The position numbers and the translations under genes were made by a program. Below the pieces are notes generated by a model. It did not search any database, had not been told where the DNA came from, and worked only from the letters and a program-made list of their open reading frames with translations. 64,000 nucleotides of DNA from Mycolicibacterium diernhoferi (GTDB lineage: Bacteria > Actinomycetota > Actinomycetes > Mycobacteriales > Mycobacteriaceae): contig NZ_CP080332.1 of the NCBI RefSeq assembly GCF_019456655.1, positions 2,542,001 through 2,606,000 of the forward strand, in the 5' to 3' direction. Of the stretch, positions 23,667 to 32,158 are shown in pieces. How positions within the stretch are numbered: position 1 is the stretch's first letter; each line of letters starts with the position of its first letter.

Positions 23667-25949
23667 TCACATCGAGTTGCCCACCAGCAATTGGCCGAGT
23701 GCCACACCGCCGTCGTTGGGCGGAACCCGGCGGTGCGTGATGACCTGGAAATCCCGGGCGCCCAGCGCGTCGAGGGCAAGCCGCAGCAGCAGCGCGTTCT
23801 GGAAAACCCCACCCGACAACGCGATGGTGGGTGCGCCCTGATCGGTGGCCTCGGCCAGCCCGAGGATCAGGTCGGCGACCGCCCGGTGGAACCGGGCGCC
23901 GATCAACCCCGCCCCGGCGCCGGCCCGCGCATCGGAGACGACGGCGGCCAGCACGGGGCCGGCATCGATGACGGCCGGGTCCCCGGAGTCGATGTGGAAG
24001 GTGTACCTGGTGTCACCGCAGTCGACACCACGCGAGTACCCCTCCAATTCGATCGCGGCCTGCGCCTCGTAGGCCACCGTCTGGCGCACCCCGGCCAGGG
24101 CGGACACCGCGTCGAACAGCCGCCCCATGCTGGAGGTGCGGACACATCCGAGCCCGGACCGGAGCTGATGAGCCAGCACGCCGCGCTCCTCCTCGGGGCA
24201 GGCCCGCACCGGCGCCAGATCGTCATCCCAGGGCAGGCCCGCGGACCACAGGTGGGCGAGTGCCATCCGGTACGGGCGCAGCACGCTGACGTCGCCTCCG
24301 GCCAGCGGCACGTATTTGAGCTGGGCCACCCGTCGATAGCCCTTGTAGTCGGCGAGCAGGACCTCGCCGCCCCAGATCGCGCCGTCGGGCCCGTAACCGG
24401 TGCCGTCGAAGGCGAAGCCCAGCACCGGCGCGGTGCCGTCGAGGCCGTGCTCGGCCATCACCGCCGCGATGTGCGCGTGGTGGTGCTGCACGGAGCGCAG
24501 GGGCCGCCCCGCGGCGTGCCGGCGGGCCCATGCGGTGGACCGGTACCCGGGGTGCGCGTCGGCGACCAGCGTCTCGGGCTGCACACCGGTCAGCGCCCGG
24601 AGGTGGCGCTGCGCCGCGTCGAAGGCGGACAACGTGGCCAGATCGTCCATATCGCCGATGTGCTGGCTCAGCCAGGCATACTTCCCGTCGCCGACGGCCA
24701 GGGTGTTCTTCAGGTCTGCCCCGACCGCCAGGGTGGGTGGGACGGGGCAGGGCAGCGCGACCGGAAGCGGGGCGTATCCGCGGGAACGGCGGATCGGGAT
24801 GTGGTCCACACCGAAGGCCCGGACCACCGAGTCGTCGCAGGGGACCAGGATGGCCCGGTCGTGTGTCAGCCAGCCGTCGGCAAGACCGGCGAGTCGCCCG
24901 AGGGCGTCGGCATCGGTGAAGCAGATCGGCTCGCCACCCAGATTGCCCGAGGTCATCACCAGCACGGCCGGGCCGGGTTCGTCCCCGGGCAGCCCGAACA
25001 ACATGGTGTGCAGCGGGGTGTAGGCCAGCATCACCCCGAGGTCGGGTAGGTGCGGTGCCACCGCGTCGGTCACCGCGGCCCCGGCCCGGCGGCCCAGCAG
25101 CACGATCGGGCGTTGCGGCCCGGTCAGCAACCGTTCGGACGCGGTGTCCAGCTCGACGATCGAGCGGGCGGCCGCCACATCGGTGACCATCACCGCGAAC
25201 GGCTTGTCCCCGCGCCGTTTCCGGGTGCGTAGCGCACGCACCGCCGCCTCGTTCGTGCCGTCGCAGGCCAGGTGGTATCCGCCGACACCCTTGACGGCGA
25301 GGATTCCGCCGTCGCGCAGGAGGTTTCGCGCGCGCCCCAGTGCCTGCTCGCCGTCGGCGCGGTCACCGGCCGAATCCCGGTAACTCAGCGTCGGCCCGCA
25401 GTCGGGGCAGCACACCGGTTGGGCGTGGAAGCGGCGGTCGGCCGGGTCGGCATACTCGCGTGCACACGCGGCGCACATGGGGAACGCCGCCATGGTGGTC
25501 GAGGCGCGGTCATAGGGCAGCGCCGCGATGATGGTGAAGCGCGGACCGCAGTTGGTGCAGTTGACGAACGCGTGGCGATACCGGCGGTCGGTGGGATCGC
25601 GCTGTTCGGCGGCGCAGTCGGCGCACATCGCGACGTCGGGGGAGGCCAGGGTGCGGCCCCCGTCCGAGCGGGAGGTGTCGGCGATGACGAATCCGGTGCC
25701 ACCGTGGAGTGGAATCACCTGTGTCTGAATGGTTTCGATGACCGCGAGCGGGGGCGGCCGGTCGCGCAGCCGGGCCAGGAAGTCCGCGATGGCAGCCGGA
25801 TCGCCTTCGATCTCGATGACCGCGCCGGCGCTGTCGTTGCGCACCGATCCGGACAGACCCAGGGCGGCCGCGCATGCGTAGGCGAACGGCCGGAAGCCGA
25901 CGCCCTGGACCACCCCGTGCACGCAGATCCGCAGCCGGTGGCGGGTCAC
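23667..25949 (-). CDS. hypF: Carbamoyltransferase HypF
   Basis: 760 residues. It turns carbamoyl phosphate into the thiocarboxamide on HypE that becomes CN. Domains in order: acylphosphatase (about 5-90, VHGVVQGVGFRPF); two zinc fingers (CADC...CTNC and CAAC...CPDC, about 108-180); a YrdC-like domain (about 195-380); and a Kae1-like carbamoyltransferase domain with HHHAHIAAVMAEH and GGVFQNALLL near the end. Length is normal. It overlaps the upstream hypC-like gene by 4 nt. Confidence 0.97.
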   Translation of the reverse strand: MTRHRLRICVHGVVQGVGFRPFAYACAAALGLSGSVRNDSAGAVIEIEGDPAAIADFLARLRDRPPPLAVIETIQTQVIPLHGGTGFVIADTSRSDGGRTLASPDVAMCADCAAEQRDPTDRRYRHAFVNCTNCGPRFTIIAALPYDRASTTMAAFPMCAACAREYADPADRRFHAQPVCCPDCGPTLSYRDSAGDRADGEQALGRARNLLRDGGILAVKGVGGYHLACDGTNEAAVRALRTRKRRGDKPFAVMVTDVAAARSIVELDTASERLLTGPQRPIVLLGRRAGAAVTDAVAPHLPDLGVMLAYTPLHTMLFGLPGDEPGPAVLVMTSGNLGGEPICFTDADALGRLAGLADGWLTHDRAILVPCDDSVVRAFGVDHIPIRRSRGYAPLPVALPCPVPPTLAVGADLKNTLAVGDGKYAWLSQHIGDMDDLATLSAFDAAQRHLRALTGVQPETLVADAHPGYRSTAWARRHAAGRPLRSVQHHHAHIAAVMAEHGLDGTAPVLGFAFDGTGYGPDGAIWGGEVLLADYKGYRRVAQLKYVPLAGGDVSVLRPYRMALAHLWSAGLPWDDDLAPVRACPEEERGVLAHQLRSGLGCVRTSSMGRLFDAVSALAGVRQTVAYEAQAAIELEGYSRGVDCGDTRYTFHIDSGDPAVIDAGPVLAAVVSDARAGAGAGLIGARFHRAVADLILGLAEATDQGAPTIALSGGVFQNALLLRLALDALGARDFQVITHRRVPPNDGGVALGQLLVGNSM

Positions 25950-26182
25950 GGACCGCTGCCCATCATCTTCAGGCCTTCCCAGGCCGCGTCGGCCCCGGCG
26001 GCGTCGGTCTTCTCGACGGCGAAACCCATGTGGATGAGCACCCAGTCGCCGGGGCCGAAGGTCTCCTCGGGCAGCATGCCGACGTTCACCTTGCGCGCCT
26101 CACCGGCCACGTCGACGAGCGCAAGCTGGTCGCCGTACCCGTCGAGCATCCGGATGACCTGCCCCGGGATTCCCAGACACAT
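25946..26182 (-). CDS. hypC: HypC/HybG/HupF family chaperone, second copy
   Basis: 78 residues starting MCLGIPGQVI with Cys2 intact. WVLIHMGFAVEK is the conserved C-terminal strand. Many organisms use two HypC paralogues, one for HypD transfer and one dedicated to the large subunit; which does what cannot be read here. It lies 4 bp after the protease gene and overlaps hypF, so it is embedded in the same transcript. It is shorter than the copy beside hypD. Confidence 0.9.
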   Translation of the reverse strand: MCLGIPGQVIRMLDGYGDQLALVDVAGEARKVNVGMLPEETFGPGDWVLIHMGFAVEKTDAAGADAAWEGLKMMGSGP

Positions 26183-26186
26183 GGGC

Positions 26187-26669
26187 TCAGCCCTCCCGGC
26201 TCGGGACTCGGGTCAGCAGGTCGGCGATGACGCGTTCGACGGCCCCGACCGCGCCCGGGACGGCGGCGGCCACCGGTGCGGACAATCCGATACCGTCCGC
26301 GGTGCTGCCCACCTCACACCCGACGACGACGGTGTGCGGAGCGGCACCGCCGAGCGCGGTCAGACTGGCGAACACCGTGCCGGGATCCATCGCATGGGCG
26401 TCCAATCCCGCCGTGGCCGAAAGTGATTCGTGCTCGGCTTCGAAGGTGTGCACGGTGCCGGGCGCACCCCGGTCGGGCAGCGCATCGACGAGCACCAGCG
26501 CATCCCAGCCGTCGAGCAGGTCGTAGGCCAGGTGCATGCCCCTGATGCCGTAGTCGACCGCGCGCACCTCCGGTCGGTCCGGGTGGACATGGCGCATCAC
26601 CTCGGGGCCGAAGCCGTCGTCTCCGAGGAATATGTTGCCGATCCCGGCAATCAGTATCCGGGGCGTGAT
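26187..26669 (-). CDS. Hydrogenase maturation protease (HyaD/HupD family), non-canonical start
   Basis: 160 residues if read from codon ATC at 26669. The metal-binding signature GIGNIFLGDDGFGPEV (about residues 10-25) lies upstream of the first ATG/GTG (26606-26600), so a conventional start would delete it. An in-frame TGA lies 18 bp before the ATC, so the start must fall between, where only ATC, ATA, CTG or ATT codons exist before the motif. GAGGGAGAA precedes the ATC at good spacing. This enzyme clips the C-terminus of the large subunit after nickel insertion. Core DYGIRGMHLAYDLLDGWDALVLVDA is typical. Confidence 0.75.
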   Translation of the reverse strand: MTPRILIAGIGNIFLGDDGFGPEVMRHVHPDRPEVRAVDYGIRGMHLAYDLLDGWDALVLVDALPDRGAPGTVHTFEAEHESLSATAGLDAHAMDPGTVFASLTALGGAAPHTVVVGCEVGSTADGIGLSAPVAAAVPGAVGAVERVIADLLTRVPSREG

Positions 26670-26684
26670 GAGTTCTCCCTCAGC

Positions 26685-26804
26685 TCACATGCGGCGTATC
26701 TTCAGGTAACGCTCGACGTCGGGGATGGACTTCACCCCGATCACCGCGACGGCGAGGACCACGACGGCCATCACCGCCACCGAGATCCGACCGACTACTT
26801 CCAT
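26685..26804 (-). CDS. 39-residue single-pass membrane peptide (DUF6893 type)
   Basis: Read directly on the minus strand: MEVVGRISVAVMAVVV, a hydrophobic helix to about residue 23, then KSIPDVERYLKIRRM. An AAGGAG ribosome site precedes the ATG by 8 nt. The SIPD-RYLKIRRM tail resembles DUF6893 small proteins that I associate with actinobacterial hydrogenase loci. It lies between the 442-residue gene and the protease gene. A role as a small membrane anchor or assembly factor for the Hhy complex is only a guess. Confidence 0.65.
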   Translation of the reverse strand: MEVVGRISVAVMAVVVLAVAVIGVKSIPDVERYLKIRRM

Positions 26805-28123
26805 GGCGAACTCCTTCCGGTGAGCGGTTCCACCTCATCAGGGGCGAAGTACAGGTAGCGGCCGTACCAGTCGTGCAGATCGGCCGCCGGATCGTCGTCG
26901 AGGACGACACCGATGTGGGTGCCGCCGTCGACATCGGCGTGCACCGAGGTCACCCGCGCGGTTCGGTCGGCGTAGAAGAGATCCTGGGCGTCGGCGCGGC
27001 GCGACGGGTGCAGACGGACCCGGCTGCCCCGGGCCACCCGGGTGCCGCCGACCTCGACTGCGTCCAACTCGGGGCGAACGGCGTTGTCGGCCTCGGGATC
27101 CCACCAGTTCGTGCCGGTCGGGATGTCCGGGATCGGCGAGGGTGGCACGGCGTGCGGATCGCGCAGCACGCCGTGCAGGTCGAGCATGGCCTCGGGCGAC
27201 ATCGAGTCGCAGCGGTCGATGATCCGGGCCGCCAGCGGGTCGGTGGCCCGGGCCTGCGCCTTCTCCTGGTCGGTCATGGTCATCACCCGCAGGGTCAGGA
27301 TCTCGTCGATCTCGCAGGAATCGTAGAGGTCGCCGCGGCTCTGCTCGGCGATCTCGGGATGGTCATAGAGAATGATCGGCGACACCAGCACCACGGAGGT
27401 GTCACCGGGGGGTCCTGCCAGTACCGGAAAACAGCGGTGCCGACGGCATCGCCGGACCGCGTCGACGGCCGTTGCGGGCGGTTCCAGAAGCGATACGAAA
27501 CTGCCACCGGATGCGAGTGCGATGAGGTGGGTGCCGATCGGCGAGGTGGCGAGGGCTTGCCGGGCATCGGCCGGCGGGGCGCCGAGGTTGCGGACCGATG
27601 TCCAGATTCGCCGCAGCCCGTCCTCGGCTTCGACCTGCACCGTCAGTTCGGCGTGCAGGTCGGCGCGGCGGCGGATCAGCCTGCCGCCGTCGACCTGTTC
27701 GATCTCACTGCCACCGGCGACGGTGAGCGGATAGGTGTGTGTCCCGGGCCGGACGTCCAACGGTCCGAAGGAAAGCTCACATTCCACGGCCTCATCCCAG
27801 GTGAGGTAGGTCGATTCGGCCACCCTCAGTTCGCCGACGGGTTCGAACGTGTCGCCCACCCGACGCTGCACGGCGCGGTGTTGCAGGTGCAGGAACCGCA
27901 CCACGATGTGCAGCGCGGCATCGGGTCCCGCGTGCAGCAGCAGGTCGGCACCGAGCGTGTCGTCCTCACCGAGTCCGCGTTCGGCTGCCCCGGACGGGCC
28001 CAGTACACCGAACTGCCAGCGGGACTGGTTCTTCCCGGACGTGGCGCGGTACGGGTAGAGCAGGTAACCCTCGTAGAGCACCGCGTCGGCGACGGCGCGG
28101 GCATGATCCCATCCGGGTTTCAT
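26795..28123 (-). CDS. Hydrogenase-cluster protein of unknown function, 442 residues
   Basis: Starts MKPGWDHARAVADAVLYEGYLLYPYRATSGKNQ; the ATG overlaps the stop of the upstream DUF6084-type gene (ATGA). No membrane segment, signal peptide or known catalytic motif was found. A mixed beta-rich N-terminal part (to about residue 330) is followed by a region around RIIDRCDSMSPEAMLDLHGVLRD. The C-terminus, VARGSRVRLHPSRRADAQDLFYADRTARV...GVVLDDDPAADLHDWYGRYLYFAPDEVEPL, looks like a small beta-barrel. The stop overlaps the 39-residue gene by 10 bp. Homologues travel with group 1h hydrogenases; function unknown. Confidence 0.8.
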   Translation of the reverse strand: MKPGWDHARAVADAVLYEGYLLYPYRATSGKNQSRWQFGVLGPSGAAERGLGEDDTLGADLLLHAGPDAALHIVVRFLHLQHRAVQRRVGDTFEPVGELRVAESTYLTWDEAVECELSFGPLDVRPGTHTYPLTVAGGSEIEQVDGGRLIRRRADLHAELTVQVEAEDGLRRIWTSVRNLGAPPADARQALATSPIGTHLIALASGGSFVSLLEPPATAVDAVRRCRRHRCFPVLAGPPGDTSVVLVSPIILYDHPEIAEQSRGDLYDSCEIDEILTLRVMTMTDQEKAQARATDPLAARIIDRCDSMSPEAMLDLHGVLRDPHAVPPSPIPDIPTGTNWWDPEADNAVRPELDAVEVGGTRVARGSRVRLHPSRRADAQDLFYADRTARVTSVHADVDGGTHIGVVLDDDPAADLHDWYGRYLYFAPDEVEPLTGRSSPWK

Positions 28124-28758
28124 CGCAGTTCCCTGGCCTCGCACAGCAGCTCGGTGATCGCATCGTCGAAGCCGAGCAGCCCGCGCGCCGACCGGAAGGT
28201 CGCCAGCGCGTCCAAGGTGTCGCGGGTCAGGCGCAGCCAACCGGCCGCCGGATAGTGCAGCCGGACGAGATCGCGCCACACCGCCACCGGCATGTCGAAG
28301 TCGGCGTCCCGGTCCCAGGGCACCTGCTGGACACTGAAGCCGGCCGCGCCCTGGGTGAAAACGGTGCCGCTGAACAGAAATTGGAGCGGCACCGTGCCGG
28401 CGTCGAGGGCCAGCAGATACTTCGCAGCCTTGACCTCGAAATCGTAGGTGCACACCAGCGGTAGTTCGACGACGGTGTCCCCGGTGAATCCGGGCACCAC
28501 AGTCGACGTGTGCTGCCACAGGAAGGTGTGCTGACTGGTCGACCATCGTTCCCGCCGGCCGAACAGGTCGACCAGGCCGGCGCCCTCATCGTCGGTATAG
28601 CTGCGCCGCAACGGATCGATCCGGACCTGAGCGCGCAGGGCGACGGCGTGGATCGGTTCGGGGCCGTCGGCGCTGATCCCGATACGCGCCATGAGGACCG
28701 GGGTGGCGGCGTAGGGCTCCGGGGCGATGCCTTCGACGGTGAAACCGAGTTCGGTCAT
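28120..28758 (-). CDS. DUF6084 family hydrogenase-linked protein
   Basis: 212 residues. FTVEGIAPEPYAATPVLMARIGISADGPEPIHAVALRAQVRIDP at the N-terminus and a long beta-rich body (WQHTSTVVPGFTGDTVVELPLVCTYDFEVKAAKYL) suggest a beta-sandwich. No metal or cofactor motif. It overlaps both neighbours by 4 nt (ATGA), so it is translated in a coupled chain with DUF5947- and 442-residue genes. Function not known; conserved placement points to Hhy assembly. Confidence 0.75.
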   Translation of the reverse strand: MTELGFTVEGIAPEPYAATPVLMARIGISADGPEPIHAVALRAQVRIDPLRRSYTDDEGAGLVDLFGRRERWSTSQHTFLWQHTSTVVPGFTGDTVVELPLVCTYDFEVKAAKYLLALDAGTVPLQFLFSGTVFTQGAAGFSVQQVPWDRDADFDMPVAVWRDLVRLHYPAAGWLRLTRDTLDALATFRSARGLLGFDDAITELLCEARELR

Positions 28759-29387
28759 GGGCGGCGCACCGACCGGGAGCGTGTGTCGAGGACATCGAAG
28801 AAGCCGTCGACGAAGTCGTGGGCCTCGCGCCCGCCGTCGAACCCCCGCCACAGCATGCGCAGTTGTCCGACGAACTCGTAGCAGGCGTCGATCGGCACCA
28901 GATAGCCCCGCGGCGCGGCGTCGGCCAGGCGCACCAACAGCGCCTCGGTGTCGGCGGCCGGTAGGTCCACCCGGGGCTCGGCGGCGCGAATGTCGTTCCA
29001 GGCCTGCAGGTCCAGGTCCGATTCGGTGGCGCCGGCGGGCCCGGGATAGAACGCGACGGTGCGGTCGAGAGCGGAATTGTGGAAGAAGAAGGCCAGGCCC
29101 ACCGGGATCTGCAGGCGCTCCCACGCGCGCCGGTCCATCGCCAGGTCGGGGAAGGCCAGATACCGGTCCGGGACGGCGCGGTAGCGCAGCGTCGCGTCCA
29201 CATCGGTGAACAGCAGATAGCAGCCGCGGCAGACGCACATCAGTTGTCTGCCTTCGACATCGACCACATGCTGATGGGCTTCTGGGAACGGCACCGCGCA
29301 CATCTCGCACCGGCGGCCCGCCGACTGGGGTGCGACGCGGTCGGCCCGGATCCGCGACAGCACGTCGGCGATGCTGCCGCCGGGCAT
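28755..29387 (-). CDS. DUF5947 family hydrogenase-linked protein with Cys/His cluster
   Basis: 210 residues. Near the N-terminus lie C27, C30, H38, H40, C51, C53 and C56 (RRCEMC...EAHQH...MCVCRGC), which look like a zinc- or iron-sulfur-binding knuckle. GLAFFFHNSALDRTVAFYPGPAGATES follows. The ATG shares one base with the TGA of the upstream NifU/Rieske gene (TGATG). I recognise it as DUF5947; the function is unknown, but the Cys set and operon position suggest electron transfer or cofactor assembly for the hydrogenase. Confidence 0.75.
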   Translation of the reverse strand: MPGGSIADVLSRIRADRVAPQSAGRRCEMCAVPFPEAHQHVVDVEGRQLMCVCRGCYLLFTDVDATLRYRAVPDRYLAFPDLAMDRRAWERLQIPVGLAFFFHNSALDRTVAFYPGPAGATESDLDLQAWNDIRAAEPRVDLPAADTEALLVRLADAAPRGYLVPIDACYEFVGQLRMLWRGFDGGREAHDFVDGFFDVLDTRSRSVRRP

Positions 29388-30274
29388 CACGCCACCTCCG
29401 CGGACGGGGGCACGGCCAGGGACAGCACCCCGTCGCGTTCGAGCACGGGCAGTGGATCCAGATGGTCCTCGCCGCCGACGCCGCGCCCGGCGTGGACCAC
29501 GTCGAACCCGGCTGCGCAGCCGGGGCAGTCCAGTACCGCACCGGTCAGCCGGGCGCCGGCCATGGACCCGGCGCAGGTGCCGCACCGGTCCCGGTAGGCG
29601 AACACGGCCCCGTCGACCCGGCAGGCCAGTGCCGTCATCCCCGCGACGCGGAAGCCGCCCACCTCGCCCTCGCGCAGGTCGGCCATCTGCGGCACCGGCA
29701 GCCAGGTGGCCTGCCCGCCGGTGGCGCGGACCCGGCTCAGCAGCGACTCCGCCGGGATCACCCCTGACTCCGGCGCCGATCCGGTGACCACCTCGATGAC
29801 CGAGATCTCCGGTGCGGCCCCCCGGACCGCGTCCTCGACCGCCAGTTCCAGCGTCACCGCCGAGGACGGGCAGGTCTTGCAGCTGCCCAGCAACTGCAGT
29901 CGCGCGACGTCGTCGGTCACCGCCAGCAGCGACACGTCGCCGCCGTGCGACCCGAGGTAGGGCCGGACCTTGTCCAGCGCGTCGCGAACCCGTCGCTCGG
30001 TGCTGTGCGGATGCAACCCGTGCACCAGCAACAGGCCGGCGACGAGGTCGTCGGCGGCGAACGTCTGCACCAGTTCGGGCTGCGCGGCCCCGGCCGCGGC
30101 CGTCATCCGCTCCAGCGCCGCCCCGTAGAGATCGGTCACCTCGCGGACCAGTTGCTCGGCGCGTTCGCGGGCGACCGGCCCGGCGGCGGCGAGCGCATCG
30201 AGCAGCGTCTGGATCCGATCGCCGGCCCCGTGCCACTGTGCGTCGTCGGGACTCGGCGGCGTCGGCGGGGCCAT
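29387..30274 (-). CDS. hhyE: Iron-sulfur protein with NifU-type and Rieske-like domains (HhyE type)
   Basis: 295 residues. A NifU C-terminal-like domain (about 95-170) has GSCKTCPSS with C132 and C135, a bridging [4Fe-4S] site. A Rieske-like domain (about 185-290) has CGTC (C231, C234) and CPGC (C250, C253); the two His ligands of a true Rieske centre are replaced by Cys. A protein at this position, downstream of the large subunit, was named HhyE in M. smegmatis and is needed for H2 oxidation, presumably passing electrons to menaquinone. It starts 3 bp after the hhyL stop. Confidence 0.82.
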   Translation of the reverse strand: MAPPTPPSPDDAQWHGAGDRIQTLLDALAAAGPVARERAEQLVREVTDLYGAALERMTAAAGAAQPELVQTFAADDLVAGLLLVHGLHPHSTERRVRDALDKVRPYLGSHGGDVSLLAVTDDVARLQLLGSCKTCPSSAVTLELAVEDAVRGAAPEISVIEVVTGSAPESGVIPAESLLSRVRATGGQATWLPVPQMADLREGEVGGFRVAGMTALACRVDGAVFAYRDRCGTCAGSMAGARLTGAVLDCPGCAAGFDVVHAGRGVGGEDHLDPLPVLERDGVLSLAVPPSAEVA

Positions 30275-30277
30275 CGG

Positions 30278-32074
30278 CTATTCCCCGGTCACCGACTGGG
30301 TGGGGGAGTGCAGCAGATCCAGTTGGGCGCCCTTACCCAGGTACATGTGCACCCCGCAGGGCAGGCACGGATCGAAACTGCGCACCGTGCGCATGATGTC
30401 GATGCCCTTGAAATGCTCGCGGTCGTTCTCCTCGAAGATCGGCAGGCCCTGCACCGCATCCTCATAGGGGCCCGGCGTGCCGTAGCTGTCGCGAGGACTG
30501 GCGTTCCACGGTGTCGGGGGATACGGGTGGTAGTTGGCGATCTTGCCGTTGCGGATCACCATGTGGTGCGAGAGCACACCGCGCACCGCCTCGGTGAACC
30601 CGCAGCTGATCGCCTCATCGGGCACCTCGAACCGCTCCCAGGTCTTGGTGCGCCCGGCCCGGATCTCCACCAGCGCCTTCTCGCAGAAGTACAGTGCCGC
30701 CGCCGCGGCATAGGCCTGGAAGTAGGACCGCGCCCGATTGCGTTCCAGGGTGTTGCTGCCGTGCACCGGTATCTTCCACTCCAGTTCGACAGGCCCCTTC
30801 AGCGCGGTCTTGGGCAGGTTGATCTGCACGCTGGTGCCGGTGGACTTGACGTAGCCGATGTCGACCATGCCCGCCAGCGCAGTCGACCACATCCGGGCCA
30901 GTGCACCGCCGCCGGTGTCCAGTGCCAGATGGTCGGTGCCGTCGAACCAGCGCGGCGACATCACCCAGCTGTACTTGTCGTCCATATCGCGTTTCTGCGG
31001 CTGCGGGTTGGTGTGCTGGTTCCATGGGTGGCGGCGATCCACCGGATTGCCCAGCGGGTCGTTGGTGACGAACATCTCCTGGTCGGTCCAGTCTTCATAG
31101 AAGCTGTGGCCCAACAGGATCCGGATACCCAGATTGATGTCGACGAGCGAGTGGGTGACCAGCTTCCCGTCCACCACCACGCCGGGGGTCACGAACATCG
31201 CGTCACCCCAGCGTTCCATGTCCCGGTAGGCGAAATTGCACACCTCGGGGTTCTGGAACGAGCCCCAGCAGCCGAGCAGGGTGCGGCGCAGGCCCACCCG
31301 TTCGTATCCGGGCAGGGCCTCGTAGAAGAAGTCGAACAGATCGTCGTGCATCGGCACGACCTTCTTCATGAACTCGATGTAGCGCATGAGTCGCGTCATG
31401 TAGTCGGTCATCAACTGGACGGTCGCCACCGTGCCGACTCCGCCCGGGTACAGCGTCGACGGGTGGACGTGGCGACCTTCCATGAGGCAGAACATCTCTC
31501 GGGTCAGCCTGCTGACCTGCAGTGCTTCCCGGTAGAACTCCCCGGTGAACGGGTTGAGCGCACGCATGATGTCGGCGACCGTGCGGTGGCCGTGCATGTC
31601 GGCGCGCGGGGCGGCGGTCTTCTCGGCTCTGGCCAGCACACTGGGATTGGTCTCGCCGACCATCTTCTCGCAGTAGTCGACCGCGACCAGGTTCTCCTGG
31701 AAGATGTTGTGGTCGAACATGTATTCCGCGGCTTCGCCCAGATTGATCAGCCATTCGCCCAGGTGTGGGGGCTGTACGCCGTAGGCCATGTTCTGCGCGT
31801 AGCACGAACAGGTCGCGTGGTTGTCGCCGCAGATGCCGCAGATGCGGCTGGTGATGAAGTGCGCGTCGCGGGGGTCCTTGCCCTTCATGAAGACCGAATA
31901 ACCCCGGAAGATCGACGACGTGCTGTGGCACTCCGCCACCTCGCGGTTGTCGAAGTCGATCTTGGTGTAGATGCCGAGGCTACCGACGATCCGGGTGATC
32001 GGATCCCAGGCCATATCCACGAGTTTGGCGGGTTCACCCGGTACGCGGGTCTGGCCGGGGGCGGTCGCTGTCAT
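30278..32074 (-). CDS. hhyL: [NiFe]-hydrogenase large subunit, group 1h (HhyL)
   Basis: 598 residues. It carries the NiFe(CN)2CO active site that splits H2. The N-terminal ligand motif RICGICGDNHATCS has C79 and C82; the C-terminal motif DPCLPCGVHMYLGKG has C570 and C573. Both have the form known for group 1h (former group 5) oxygen-tolerant, high-affinity enzymes. About 22 residues follow H576, a tail to be removed by the cluster's protease. ATG 32074 is used because the 15 codons upstream are not conserved-looking and AGAGAGAAG precedes it. No export signal. Confidence 0.95.
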   Translation of the reverse strand: MTATAPGQTRVPGEPAKLVDMAWDPITRIVGSLGIYTKIDFDNREVAECHSTSSIFRGYSVFMKGKDPRDAHFITSRICGICGDNHATCSCYAQNMAYGVQPPHLGEWLINLGEAAEYMFDHNIFQENLVAVDYCEKMVGETNPSVLARAEKTAAPRADMHGHRTVADIMRALNPFTGEFYREALQVSRLTREMFCLMEGRHVHPSTLYPGGVGTVATVQLMTDYMTRLMRYIEFMKKVVPMHDDLFDFFYEALPGYERVGLRRTLLGCWGSFQNPEVCNFAYRDMERWGDAMFVTPGVVVDGKLVTHSLVDINLGIRILLGHSFYEDWTDQEMFVTNDPLGNPVDRRHPWNQHTNPQPQKRDMDDKYSWVMSPRWFDGTDHLALDTGGGALARMWSTALAGMVDIGYVKSTGTSVQINLPKTALKGPVELEWKIPVHGSNTLERNRARSYFQAYAAAAALYFCEKALVEIRAGRTKTWERFEVPDEAISCGFTEAVRGVLSHHMVIRNGKIANYHPYPPTPWNASPRDSYGTPGPYEDAVQGLPIFEENDREHFKGIDIMRTVRSFDPCLPCGVHMYLGKGAQLDLLHSPTQSVTGE

Positions 32075-32158
32075 CGGCTTCTTCTCTCTGTGATGCTGCG
32101 CTGCAACATGTTCGACCAAGGTCGGACGTAGCCGTTCAGGTGTGCCGAGAATCCGGCA

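Noticed and set aside
26187..26600. Start of the maturation protease at the first in-frame ATG/GTG
   Set aside because: This would remove the metal-binding GIGN...DDG motif, which is present in frame immediately upstream.
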